In this document: positions 11,194 through 19,907 of the stretch, in pieces | Layout of the letters: each line of letters begins with the position of its first letter | Position numbering within the stretch: the stretch's first letter is position 1 | NCBI GenBank assembly: GCA_964291475.2 | Contig: OZ220083.1 | Coordinates: 372,001-436,000, forward strand | Length of the DNA: 64,000 bases | DNA from: DAOUKH01 sp964291475 | Lineage (GTDB): Bacteria; Chloroflexota; Dehalococcoidia; SHYB01 | Reading direction: 5' to 3' | Translations under genes and position numbers: made by a program | Notes under the pieces: generated by a model | Databases searched by the model: none | Seen by the model: the letters and a program-made list of their open reading frames with translations, nothing else | Told to the model about the DNA's origin: nothing

Positions 11194-12117
11194 ATGCTGC
11201 AAGACGCCAAGGTCCTGATCACCGGCGCGACCGGCCAGGTCGCCTTTCCCGTGGCCAGGGCGTTGGCGCCGAACAACGAGGTCCACGCCCTGGCGCGCTT
11301 CACCGCCGAGGGCTCGCGCGAGCGGCTCGAGGCGCTCGGCATCCGCTGCATCAAGGGCGACTACGCCCTCGACGACCTGGGCCACGTCCCGGACGACTAC
11401 ACCCACGTCCTCCACTTCGCCTTCCAGACGGGCCGCACGCAGCCGAGCTTCGACCAGGCCATCAAGGTCAACGGCGAGGGCGTGGGGCACCTGATGTACC
11501 ACACCCGGAAGGCCAAGGTCTTCTTCCACTGCGGGACCACCGCCGTCTACGGCGGCCCCGAAGCCCCGCCCTACGGCGAGGGCAGCCCGTTGATGAGCCA
11601 GACGATGGCATCCATGGCGCCGACGTACGGGCCATCGAAGCTCTGCGGCGAGGCGGTGGCCCGCTTCGTCTCCTCCGAGTTCGGCCTCCCCACGATCATC
11701 GCGCGGCTCAACGTTCCCTACGGCCCCAACGGCGGCCTCCCCGCCATGCACATGAACCTGATGAAGGCGGGCAAGGAGATACCCCTCCGGGCGGAGCGGC
11801 CCAACAACTACAACCCGGTCTACGAGGACGACGTCGTCTGGCAGGTGCAGGCCTTCTGCGAGGTCGCCACCAGCCCCGCGACCGTCGTCAACTGGTGCGG
11901 CAGCGAGACCGTCGCCGCCGAGGACTGGTGCGCCTACATCGGCGAGCTCATCGGCGTCGAGCCCACATTCCGTTACACGGACGACTTCATCGCGGGCAAC
12001 AGCTGCGACACCACCCTCATGCACCAACTCATCGGCAGGACGAAGGTGCCCTGGCGCGAGGGCATGCGGCGCATGGTCGAGGCCGCGCCGCAAGACCAAC
12101 GCCTCGCCGTCGACTAA
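11194..12117 (+). CDS. NAD(P)-dependent epimerase/dehydratase (extended SDR)
   Basis: A 307-residue extended short-chain dehydrogenase. The Rossmann motif VLITGATGQVAFP (residues 7-19) replaces the usual GxxGxxG with GATGQVA, and the catalytic YxxxK is in PTYGPSKLCGE at about 144-148, preceded by the FHCGTTAVYGG strand. The region RLNVPYGPNGG is the typical substrate-domain entry. Substrate cannot be assigned; no sugar-nucleotide genes are near. The gene sits between a D-aminoacylase-like amidohydrolase and an SDR, in what looks like one transcription unit (24 nt and 13 nt gaps). Confidence 0.87.
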   Translation: MLQDAKVLITGATGQVAFPVARALAPNNEVHALARFTAEGSRERLEALGIRCIKGDYALDDLGHVPDDYTHVLHFAFQTGRTQPSFDQAIKVNGEGVGHLMYHTRKAKVFFHCGTTAVYGGPEAPPYGEGSPLMSQTMASMAPTYGPSKLCGEAVARFVSSEFGLPTIIARLNVPYGPNGGLPAMHMNLMKAGKEIPLRAERPNNYNPVYEDDVVWQVQAFCEVATSPATVVNWCGSETVAAEDWCAYIGELIGVEPTFRYTDDFIAGNSCDTTLMHQLIGRTKVPWREGMRRMVEAAPQDQRLAVD

Positions 12118-12130
12118 GCGGAGGTCGCCC

Positions 12131-13010
12131 ATGAAACGGCTCGAAGGCAAGGCCGCCGTCGTGACCGGAGCGGGGCGCGGGCTCGGCCGCGCCTACGCCA
12201 TCGCGCTGGCCGCCGAGGGCGCCGCCGTGGTCGTCAACGACCTCGGCTCCGACCTCTCCGGCCACGGGGCTGACGCCACGCCCGCCGACGAGACGGTCGC
12301 CGCGATCACCGCCGCCGGCGGCACGGCGATCACCGACTATCACGACGTCACCGACTACGACCAGGCGGGCGCGATCGTCCGCGCCGCCGTCGACGCCTTC
12401 GGCAAGCTCGACGTCATCGTCACCAACGCCGGCATGGACCGCCGCGACTATCTCTACAACCTCAGCCCCGACGACTGGCGGGCGACCATCGACGTGCACG
12501 TCCACGGTCAGTTCAACTGCTCGGCGCATGCGGCCCGGGTGATGAAGGAGCAACGGTCGGGATCGATCATCAACATTACCTCTGGGGCGTTCTACATGGG
12601 CGTCACCCGGCTGGGGGCGTATAGCGCCTCGAAGGGCGCGATCTTCGGGCTCATGCGCACGCTTGTCGCTGGAGATGGAACCCTTCGGCGTGCGGGTGAA
12701 CGCCGTCGCGCCGGGACTCACCCAGACCCGCGCCGTCGACCACTTCCTCGAGTCGCTGCACACCGTGGAAGGGATGCCCAAGGAAGAGGTCAGCGCCTTC
12801 GCGGCAACGATGGCGCAGCCGGAGGACATCGCGCCGATCGTGGTCTATCTGGCCAGCGACGAGTCGAAGGACGTCACCGGCCTCGCCTTCGAGGTGGAGC
12901 GGCAGAGCGTCTCTGTCGTGTCGCCGATCCGGGAGCCGTCGCGGCGGACGGAGAAGGAGCGCTGGGACGTGGACGACCTCGCCGCGGCCGCGCGGGAGAT
13001 GCTCGCCTAG
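12131..13010 (+). CDS. SDR-family oxidoreductase, interrupted by a +1 frameshift
   Basis: A classical SDR split by one extra base near 12663. The first frame gives the cofactor motif VVTGAGRGLGRA (residues 9-20), NDLGSD, the NAG motif VTNAGMD and the catalytic S-Y-K set (NITSG, then YSASKG at about 156-161). After GLMRTL the frame breaks, and the expected continuation SLEMEPFGVRVNAVAPG resumes one frame over and runs to the stop at 13008-13010. Joined, the protein has about 292 residues. The GRAYAIALAAEGAAVVVNDLG start and long loop resemble 3-hydroxyacyl-CoA or peroxisomal-MFE-type SDRs. RBS GGAGG lies about 7 nt before the ATG. An assembly indel is more likely than real inactivation. Confidence 0.85.
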
Positions 13011-13039
13011 GTCATGAGCGTCTCCGAGGCTTCGACCGA

Positions 13040-13468
13040 ATGACCCTGGGCGCAGCGCGGGCGGCGCTCGCCGCCGCCGTCGTATTACTCCTGGCCGCCT
13101 GTGCCGGCGGCGACCCGACGGCCACGCCGACGGTCGAGCCGACCGCGACGCCCGTCCCACAGCCGGTCGATCAGGTCTTCACGCTCGAGAATAACGCCGA
13201 CGAGCAGTTCATCTTCCGCCTGCTCGACGTCAACGCCCAGGAGCTGCAGATCACGTCGGACGGCGTCACCACGAACTTCGCCTACCTTCCCGCCTTGGCA
13301 GAGACCGAGATCGCCATCGCCGGCGGCGTCGACCTCGACACCTACGTCTTCGTCCTCATACGGGGCGGCGACACGCTCGCCTTCCAACGCGTCAGCAAGG
13401 AAGCCCTCGTCGACAACGGCTGGCGCCTGATCGCGGACGCCGAAGGCTTTCGCGAGCCTCCGGAGTAG
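13040..13468 (+). CDS. Small secreted lipoprotein, function unknown
   Basis: A 142-residue protein starting at ATG 13040. The N-terminus MTLGAARAALAAAVVLLLAAC is a type II signal peptide with the lipobox LLAAC and lipidated Cys21. A Thr/Pro-rich linker (about 24-42, repeated TATPT elements) follows, then a compact beta-rich domain of about 95 residues with no motif I recognise. It is predicted to sit on the outer face of the cytoplasmic membrane. It lies in the same frame as the first part of the preceding frameshifted SDR, which could mislead gene finders into a false fusion. Convergent with the CaiB/BaiF gene; only one base separates them. Confidence 0.78.
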   Translation: MTLGAARAALAAAVVLLLAACAGGDPTATPTVEPTATPVPQPVDQVFTLENNADEQFIFRLLDVNAQELQITSDGVTTNFAYLPALAETEIAIAGGVDLDTYVFVLIRGGDTLAFQRVSKEALVDNGWRLIADAEGFREPPE

Positions 13469-13469
13469 C

Positions 13470-15922
13470 CTACGGACGGTAGGCCGGGGGCGGCGGGAGG
13501 AACTCTTCGGGCGGCAGCTCCGCCATGACGCGCCGGTCGTAGAAGTCGTCGATCCGCTCCGCGCTCAGGCCGAGATAATCGCCGAAGACGAGCCGGTTGT
13601 GCTCGCCGAAGTCGGGCGCGGAGAGGCGGATCTCGGTGGGCGTCTTCGAGAAGTGCCACGTGATGCCGGGATACGGCCACGCCCCCATCGAGCGCTGCGG
13701 CACGATCACGTAGAAGTCGCGCGCGTACGCGTGGAGGTTGCTCACCATCTCCCAGTTCATCAGCACCGGCGCCGCGGGGATGCCCGCCTCCTGCAGGATG
13801 GCCGACGCCTCGTTGTGGTCGTACTCCAGGGCCCACTCGGAGATCACGGCGTCGATCTCGTCGTGGTGGGCGCGGCGCGACTCCTCGTTTGCGAAGCGCT
13901 CGTCCCGCAGCCGGTCGTCGCCGATCGTGTCGACGAGCCGCTGCCAGTCGTCGTCGGAGCGCACGCAGAGACTCATCCACATGTCCTCGCCGATGGTGCG
14001 GTAGACGCCCTGCGGGGCGTGGACGCTGTGCCGGTTGCCCCGCCGCTCGGGCAGCTTCCCGTTCATCGCATAGTCGATCATCGACTGCGGGAGGAACGAA
14101 ATCCCGTTCTCCTGAAGGGAGAGGTCGATGTACATGCCCTCGCCGGTCTGCTCGCGGCGGTGGAGGGCGGCGAGGATGGCCGTGGATGCGTGGGTCGCGG
14201 TGACCGGGTCGGCGTAGAAGTAGCCGGTGCGGTAGGGCGCTCGTCGTCGGCGTAGCCGGTGACCGAGGCGAGGCCGCTGGCGGCCTCGATGTTCGCGCCG
14301 TAGGCGATGAAGTCGGTGTTCGGCCCCGTCTGACCGTAGGCCGCGATCTGCAGCATGATCAGGCGGGGGTTGACCTCGCGGAGCACGTCGTAGGTGAGGT
14401 TGAGGTTCCGCATCACCCGCGGGCTGTTGTTCTCGATGACGATGTCGGCGTCCTTGACCAATTCGAGGAAGAGGTCGCGCCCCTCGGGCATCGACAGGTC
14501 CGGCGTCACGCCGTACTTGCTGCGGTTCATCTTGCAGTTGTACGAGACCCGGTTCCAGTGATAGCGGAAGGGCTGGTTGCCGGTGTAGTGGCCCTGGCGG
14601 GCGGCGATGCGCTGCGGCGACTCGACCTTGATGATCTCGGCGCCCATGTCGCCGAGGTTGCGCCCCGCCACCGGTCCGGCCCAGTTGTTCGTCACCTCGA
14701 TGATGCGCACGCCCTGCAGCGGCAGCGGCATCTCCGGCTTGGGGTCGGGCTCGATGGGCGCGCGGAACGCATTGATCTTGGCAGCAGGCGCGCGGCCGCG
14801 GCGGTCCTCCGGCCAGCCGTCGGCGTGCTCGCCGATGCGCGGCGCCGAGGTGCGCGGCTTCAGCGTCTCGCCGTCCACAAGGTAGGGCGCGCCGGGCACT
14901 ACGACCTTCCCCGCCTCGGGGTGGTCGATCTCCCACCAGAAGCCGCGCTCCTTCAGGTGCTCCGAGCCGGCGAGGTCGGCGGCGTCGTAGACCGGCGCGC
15001 AGGGGATGCGAAGGTCCTGCCCCAAGCGCCACACGTCTTCCTTGTTCTGGCCCAAGCACCACTCGCCGATCAGGGCCTGGATCTCCGGCTGCGCCGCCAT
15101 CCAACCCGCCCGGTCCTGGAAGCGGGGATCGTCCATCATCTCGGGCTTGTCGATCATGACGAACAGCTCGGGGCTGGCGGCCATCGACAGGAAGTGGATC
15201 CACCCATCGCGGCACTTCATCACGTCGGAGCCGGTGCGCTCCATCACCGCGCCCAACTGCGTCCACATCGTCGTCGTCCAGATGTGGGCGGTGAGCATCG
15301 CCTCGAAGCTCGACACGTCGACGTACTGCCCTTGGCCCGTCCTGCGCGCCCACCACAGCGCGGCCAGCGAGCCGAGCGCGCCGTGCGCCCCGCCGTGGAG
15401 GTCGGCCTGCCGGTTGTGCACCATCAGCGGCTCGCGCTCCGGGTCGCCGCCGAAGTAGAGATAGCCGCTGAGCGCCCACCCGACAATCTCCTCCGACTGC
15501 CAGTCACGGTAGGGACCGTACTGGCCGTAAGGAGTCACCGACGTCATCACGAGGTTGTCGTGCCCGGCGTTCAGCCGATCGTAGCCGAGGCCGAGCTCGC
15601 CGATCCGGCCCGGCGCCATGCTCTCCACGACGAGGTCGGCGTCCGCCGCGAGCTCGGCGGCGCGGTCGCGGCCCGCCGGCGTCTCCACGTCGACCGCCAC
15701 ACTCCGCTTGTTCGAGGCCAGGTAGATGAACAGTCCGCTCTTCTCCGCATGAGGAACGCCGCCGGGGAAGGGCCCCTCCGCGCGCGCCGGATGTCCCCCC
15801 GGCGGCTCGGCCATGAGCACCGTCGCCCCCAGGTCGGCGAGGAGCTTTGTGCAATAGGCGCCCGCCACGTCGCGGCTCAGGTCGAGCACGTTGACGCTCT
15901 CGAGCGGCAGGGAAGAGGGCAT
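13470..15922 (-). CDS. Double-domain CaiB/BaiF (type III) CoA-transferase, frameshifted
   Basis: About 817 residues with two tandem CaiB/BaiF domains. The N-terminal copy begins MPSSLPLESVNVLDLSRDVAGAYCTKLLADLG and has its catalytic-position Asp in NRQADLHGG. The second starts near PLPLQGVRIIEVTNNWAGPVAGRNLGDMGAEIIKVE and its Asp lies in FYADPVTATHAS. Type III transferases move CoA between carboxylates through Asp-acyl anhydride intermediates. The frame breaks near 14233: TGYADDERP continues as YRTGYFYADP only if one C is restored in a C run on the coding strand. Fused duplicates of this type occur in carnitine and bile-acid-like degradation loci. Start ATG chosen because the conserved N-terminus begins there. 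Confidence 0.88.
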
Positions 15923-15998
15923 GGTGCGGCTACCTCGGCTTTGGTTGGTTCCTGAGCGGAACGTTCGCGGATTATACCCAAGCCGCGCGCCGGAAGGG

Positions 15999-16076
15999 TG
16001 CGGAGAATAGCCGGTGTATTCTCCGCATAAAATGCGGCGTATTTTGGTATAATATCCGCAAATGGTGCGGAGTATA
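15999..16076 (+). promoter_or_regulatory. Palindrome cluster and TATAAT over the Fic gene start
   Basis: A perfect 11-bp inverted repeat, TGCGGAGAATA (15999-16009) and TATTCTCCGCA (16017-16027), 7 nt apart. It is overlapped and followed by two copies of CCGCA-N5-TGCGG, at 16023-16037 and 16056-16070, whose centres are 33 bp apart (about three helical turns on one DNA face). An exact TATAAT lies at 16048-16053, only 8 nt before the ATG at 16062, which would give an essentially leaderless mRNA. The second CCGCA-N5-TGCGG spans the start codon. The arrangement looks like an operator array, probably for autoregulation by the Fic protein's own winged helix (inference). Confidence 0.65.
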
Positions 16077-17183
16077 TACATTCACGAACAGGCCGATTGG
16101 CCTCGGCTGCACTGGAGGCGAGGAGACCTCGCCGATCAACTTGCCAAGGTCCGCCATCGGCAGGGCCGCCTCTTGGGCCGCATGGAGTCCCTTGGCTTCG
16201 ATCTTCGCCGGGAGGCCCTGCTCACCACGCTGACCGAGGACGTCGTGACGACCAGCCAAATCGAGGGGGAAATCCTTGACCCAAAGCAGGTCCGGTCCTC
16301 GGTGGCGCGACGCCTTGGATTGGATGTCGCCGGGTTGAGCCACGTGGACCGTAACGTCGAAGGAATCGTTGAGTTGATGCTTGACGCAACGGAGCACTAC
16401 GACCGGCCCCTGACCCGGGAGCGTCTGTTCGGTTGGCACGCGGCCTTGTTTCCTACAGGCCGCAGCGGTCTGACACGGATCACCGTGGGCGGCTGGCGTG
16501 ACGACCGATCGGGCCCCATGCAGGTCGTCTCCGGCCCCATTGGCCGGGAACGGGTGCACTTCGAGGCGCCCGCGGCGGTGAGGCTCGACAAAGAAGTACA
16601 GAGCTTTCTGGACTGGTTCAATGCTCCCGCCGATACCGACGACGTGCTCAAGGCCGGGTTGGCTCACTTGTGGTTCGTGACCATCCACCCCTTCGACGAC
16701 GGCAATGGGCGTATCGCCAGGGCCATCGCGGACATGGCCTTGGCACGCTCGGAAAGCGGCCCGCGGCGCTTCTACAGTATGTCGTCCCAAATCCGCCGCG
16801 AACGCGCCGCCTACTACAGGATTCTGGAGCGGACTCAGAAGGGAACGACGGACGTAACCCCCTGGATGGACTGGTTCGTGAGCTGCCTCGGCGGGGCAAT
16901 CGAGGGCGCCGAAGCGGAGGTCGGCACGGTACTGGGAAAGGCCCGGTTCTGGGAACGGACCGCGGGGCTTCCAATCAATCCGCGCCAGCGTCTGGTCCTC
17001 AACCGCCTGCTCGACAATTTCGAAGGCAAGCTCACGACGACCCGGTGGGCACAGTTGACGAAGTCCTCCCAGGACACCGCCCTTCGAGACATTACCGCCC
17101 TCATGGAACTCGGCCTACTCGTTCGGAGTTCGTCAGGAGGGCGGAGCACAAGCTACACCTTGGCCGAAACGCCATCGTTCTGA
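16062..17183 (+). CDS. Fic-family AMPylase with N-terminal inhibitory helix and C-terminal winged helix
   Basis: A 373-residue class II Fic protein. The N-terminal DUF4172-like domain (residues 1-90) contains the inhibitory helix T-SQI-EG (about 64-69), fitting (S/T)xxxE(G/N) that blocks ATP gamma-phosphate. The Fic core carries the full catalytic motif HPFDDGNGRIAR (about 208-219) with intact His, so AMP transfer to target hydroxyls is expected once relieved. The last 60 residues (NPRQRLVLNRLLD to the end) form a winged helix. The upstream palindromes suggest self-repression. Local GC is lower than the flanks. A CaiB-gene scar lies downstream, so the gene looks inserted into a former CaiB locus. 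Confidence 0.92.
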   Translation: MVRSIYIHEQADWPRLHWRRGDLADQLAKVRHRQGRLLGRMESLGFDLRREALLTTLTEDVVTTSQIEGEILDPKQVRSSVARRLGLDVAGLSHVDRNVEGIVELMLDATEHYDRPLTRERLFGWHAALFPTGRSGLTRITVGGWRDDRSGPMQVVSGPIGRERVHFEAPAAVRLDKEVQSFLDWFNAPADTDDVLKAGLAHLWFVTIHPFDDGNGRIARAIADMALARSESGPRRFYSMSSQIRRERAAYYRILERTQKGTTDVTPWMDWFVSCLGGAIEGAEAEVGTVLGKARFWERTAGLPINPRQRLVLNRLLDNFEGKLTTTRWAQLTKSSQDTALRDITALMELGLLVRSSSGGRSTSYTLAETPSF

Positions 17184-17208
17184 GCCGGCCCACCAACTGC
17201 CCAGGCAG

Positions 17209-17246
17209 AGCACGGTCACCCCCAGGTCGGCAAGCAGCTTCGTGCA
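17209..17246 (-). pseudogene. Remnant of a CaiB/BaiF gene 5' region
   Basis: A 38-bp stretch matching 15816-15853 of the double-domain CaiB/BaiF gene at 33 of 38 positions, in the same orientation. On the minus strand it reads CTKLLADLGVTVL, against CTKLLADLGATVL in the intact gene. No start, flanking frame or further homology is visible. It is best explained as a leftover of a second CaiB paralogue displaced when the Fic/HicB segment arrived. Confidence 0.6.
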
Positions 17247-17261
17247 GGTCTAAGGACCACT

Positions 17262-17471
17262 CTAGGACTCAAGAACACCGGTCGTCGAATGCTGGAGGAC
17301 CGCCTCGATGGCCTCGCGGATGTTCGCTTTGAGTTCGCCGCTCGTCTCACCCTGCGAAACGCAGCCGGGCAGACCAATGACCTCGCCCCAATAGCCGGTC
17401 TCGCCTTCCGCGGCCTCATGCACAAGGACGGTGAATTCGGATGAGCCGACCGTCAGCCTGATCTTGGTCAT
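17262..17471 (-). CDS. HicB-family antitoxin-like protein (orphan)
   Basis: A 69-residue protein with the HicB partial RNase H-like fold: MTKIRLTVGSSEFTVLVHEAAEGETGYWGEVIGLPGCVSQG, then SGELKANIREAIEAVL, the classical GLPGC-SQGET-EL-N-EAIE pattern. In complete systems HicB neutralises the HicA mRNA interferase. No HicA-like gene (short dsRBD-like ORF with GSHR motif) is seen in 17184-17600 on either strand, so this copy is orphan. There is no added ribbon-helix-helix at the C-terminus, so it is unlikely to be a DNA-binding HicB. It sits beside the Fic gene and the CaiB scar, in the same likely acquired patch. Confidence 0.82.
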   Translation of the reverse strand: MTKIRLTVGSSEFTVLVHEAAEGETGYWGEVIGLPGCVSQGETSGELKANIREAIEAVLQHSTTGVLES

Positions 17472-17621
17472 CTTCTCCCCCTACCGTCTCGCGCTACACA
17501 TCGCCTTTGTGACCATCCTAAGCCACTTCGGACCCACTGCGAAGCGCGGCACCTCCGGCCCGCCGGCCCGTTTGCTAGAATGGCGCCGCCCCCGGCATGG
17601 GCAGGGGCAAAGGAGAGCCGC

Positions 17622-19108
17622 GTGGCCCGCGCCGCCTCGAAATCCCAGGAAGTCCGCTCCAAGCTCGGGCATCCCGTCGTCGATGCCGACGGGCACCTGC
17701 AGGAGCTCGTGCCCGTCCTCAAGGACTACGTGCTCGACCGCCTCCGCGAGATCGGCGGCGCGTCGATGGTGGAGCAGTTCGAGCGCACCGGCCTCACCTA
17801 CCGGACCTCCGTCGCCGACCGCTGGATGGGCATGACGTGGGAGGAGCGGCACCGCACCTGGACCTCCGTCCCGGCGTGGTGGGGCCAGCCCAGCAAGAAC
17901 ACCAGCGACCGCGCCGCCGCATCCTTCCCCGGCCTCCTTGCCGAGCGCATGGACGAGCTCGGCATCGACTTCGCCGTCATGTACCCCAGCCACGCCAGCA
18001 ACCTCCCCGACCTCGCCGACCCCGACCTGCGCCGGGCCGCCGTCCGCGCCTACAACAGCTTCTACGCCGAGCTCTACCGGCCCTACGCCGACCGCCTGAC
18101 CCCCGCGGCTCTCATGCCGATGGACACGCCCGAGGAGGCCGTCGACGAGCTCGAGCATACGCCGTCGGCGAGCTTGGACTGAAGGCGATCATGGTCCGCC
18201 CCGTCAAGCGCCCCATCCCCGACATCGCCGAGCGCGACCCCGGCCTCGCCATGCGGGCCTACCGCCTCGACATGTTCGGCATCGACAGCCCCTACGACTA
18301 CGACCCCCTGTGGCGCCGCTGCGTGGAGCTCAAGACCGCCGTCGCCTCGCACGCCGGCGCGCAGGGTTGGGGCAGCCGCCGCTCCGTGTCGCGCTTCGTC
18401 TACAACCACATCGGCTCCTTCGCCGAAGGGTCCGAGGCGCTGTGCAAGTCGCTGTTCATGGGCGGGGTCACCAAGCGCTTCCCCGGACTCAACTTCGGCT
18501 TCCTGGAAGGCGGCGCCGCCTGGGCCTGCGCGCTCTACGCCGACCTCATCGGCCACTGGGAGAAGCGCAACGAGCAGCACCTGCTGGAACACCTCGACCC
18601 CGCCGCCCGCGACCACGCACGGCTTCCGCCGCTACCTCGAGGCCTACGGCGACGAGCGCGCCAAGCGCGCGGCCGACCGAATCGACGCCTTCTTCCGGGA
18701 GCCGGAGCCGCGCCCGACGATCTCGACGACCTCGCCGCCTGCGGCATTGAGAAGCCCGAGGACATCCGCGACCTCTTCGTCCCCAACTTCTTCTTCGGCT
18801 GCGAGGCCGACGACCCGCTCACCACCTGGGCCTTCAACGACAAGGTCAACCCCTTCGGCGCGCGGCTGGGTGCCATGTTCAGCTCCGACTTCGGCCACTG
18901 GGACGTCCTCGACATGCGCGAGGTCCTCGCTGAGGCCTACGAGGCCGTCGAGAAGGGCCTGCTGACCGAAGACGACTTCCGCGACTTCTCGTTCGTAAAC
19001 CCGGTACGCTTCTGGGGCGAGGTCAACGGCGCCTTCTTCGAGGGGACGCGTGTCGAGGCCGAGGCCGCGCGCGTCTTGGCCGAAAGAAAGCAACCGGCGC
19101 GCGCCTAG
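17622..19108 (+). CDS. Amidohydrolase-2 family (metal-dependent TIM-barrel hydrolase), frameshifted
   Basis: A PF04909-type amidohydrolase/decarboxylase of about 495 residues. I chose GTG 17622 because AAGGAG at 17610 sits 7 nt upstream. The metal motif is VVDADGHLQE (about 22-31), followed by the VMYPSHASN strand and the later ASHAGAQGWG, GLNFGFLEGG and MFSSDFGHWD segments, which supply metal and substrate ligands. The frame breaks three times. Near 18160 DELEH continues as YAVGELGLKAIM one frame over. Between about 18613 and 18712 the reading slips and returns (the conserved FRRYLEAYGDERAKRAADRIDAF helix is in the alternative frame). Single-base errors are the likely cause. Downstream enoyl-CoA hydratase is probably co-transcribed. 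Confidence 0.85.
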
Positions 19109-19154
19109 CGAACGCGCGCCGAGGAGGCTCATCATAACCACAGAAGAAGAGCTC

Positions 19155-19907
19155 TTGTACGAAGTCGAGGGGCGCGTGGCCCGCATCACGCTCAACCGCC
19201 CCGAGTCGCTAAACGCGCTCACCTTCGGCATGATGAAGCGTTGGCGCGAGGTCATGATCGCATTCAACGAAGACCCCGAGCCGCTGGTCGGCATCGTCCG
19301 CGGGGCCGGCGACCGCGCCTTCTGCGTCGGCATGGACCTGAAGCAGCTCGCCGCGAAGCGCGCCGAGCCGACGACGGAGCCGGTGACCCGCACCCCGCCG
19401 ATACCGGTCATCCCCGACAAGCCGCTCATCGCCGCCATCGACGGCTACTGCATCGGCGGCGGCTTGGAGTTGGCGCTCCAGTGCGACATTCGCGTCGCCA
19501 CGGCGAGGGCGCAGTTCGGCCTGCCCGAGGCGCGGTGGAACGTGCCCGGCAGCTACGGCCTCCACATGCTCAACCGCATGATTCCCCTGGGCGAGGCGCT
19601 CCACATGCAGTTCACCGGCAGCCGCATCGACGGCGAGCGCGCCTACGCCATCGGCCTCGTCCAGCGACTCGCCGATCCGGAGAAGCTGGACGACGAGGCC
19701 AACGCCGTCGCCGAGGGCGTCCTGAGCTGCGCCCCGCTCGCCATCAAGGCGATCAAGCAGGTCGTCATGCAGTCGCGGCACCTGCCGCTGGCGGACGCTT
19801 TCGCCTATGCCGAGCCCCTCGTGCGCGGCCTCGCCAACACCGAGGACGCCAAGGAAGGCCCCCGCGCTTTCGCCGAAAAGCGCCGACCCAATTGGAAGGG
19901 CCGCTAG
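19155..19907 (+). CDS. Enoyl-CoA hydratase/isomerase family protein
   Basis: A crotonase-fold enzyme of about 250 residues acting on acyl-CoA double bonds. Visible: the N-terminal YEVEGRVARITLNRPESLNAL, oxyanion-hole segments RAFCVGMDLKQL and IDGYCIGGGLELALQCD, and the acid region GLPEARWNVPGSYG, where the first catalytic Glu is retained; the second Glu position is not the classic GIPGAG-TQ form, so hydratase chemistry is not certain. The start is uncertain: no ATG is available. TTG 19155 fits the family N-terminus, and an AGGAGG at 19121 points to ATC/ATA codons that may hide a miscalled ATG. It is 46 nt after the amidohydrolase stop. Confidence 0.88.
   Translation: MYEVEGRVARITLNRPESLNALTFGMMKRWREVMIAFNEDPEPLVGIVRGAGDRAFCVGMDLKQLAAKRAEPTTEPVTRTPPIPVIPDKPLIAAIDGYCIGGGLELALQCDIRVATARAQFGLPEARWNVPGSYGLHMLNRMIPLGEALHMQFTGSRIDGERAYAIGLVQRLADPEKLDDEANAVAEGVLSCAPLAIKAIKQVVMQSRHLPLADAFAYAEPLVRGLANTEDAKEGPRAFAEKRRPNWKGR

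Noticed and set aside
12131..13468. Single fused SDR-lipoprotein gene of 445 residues
   Set aside because: The frame coincidence comes from a +1 slip in the SDR. The real SDR end lies in the other frame, and the lipoprotein has its own ATG and signal peptide at 13040.
17184..17600. HicA toxin partner for HicB
   Set aside because: No short frame with a HicA-like double-stranded-RNA-binding pattern was found on either strand.
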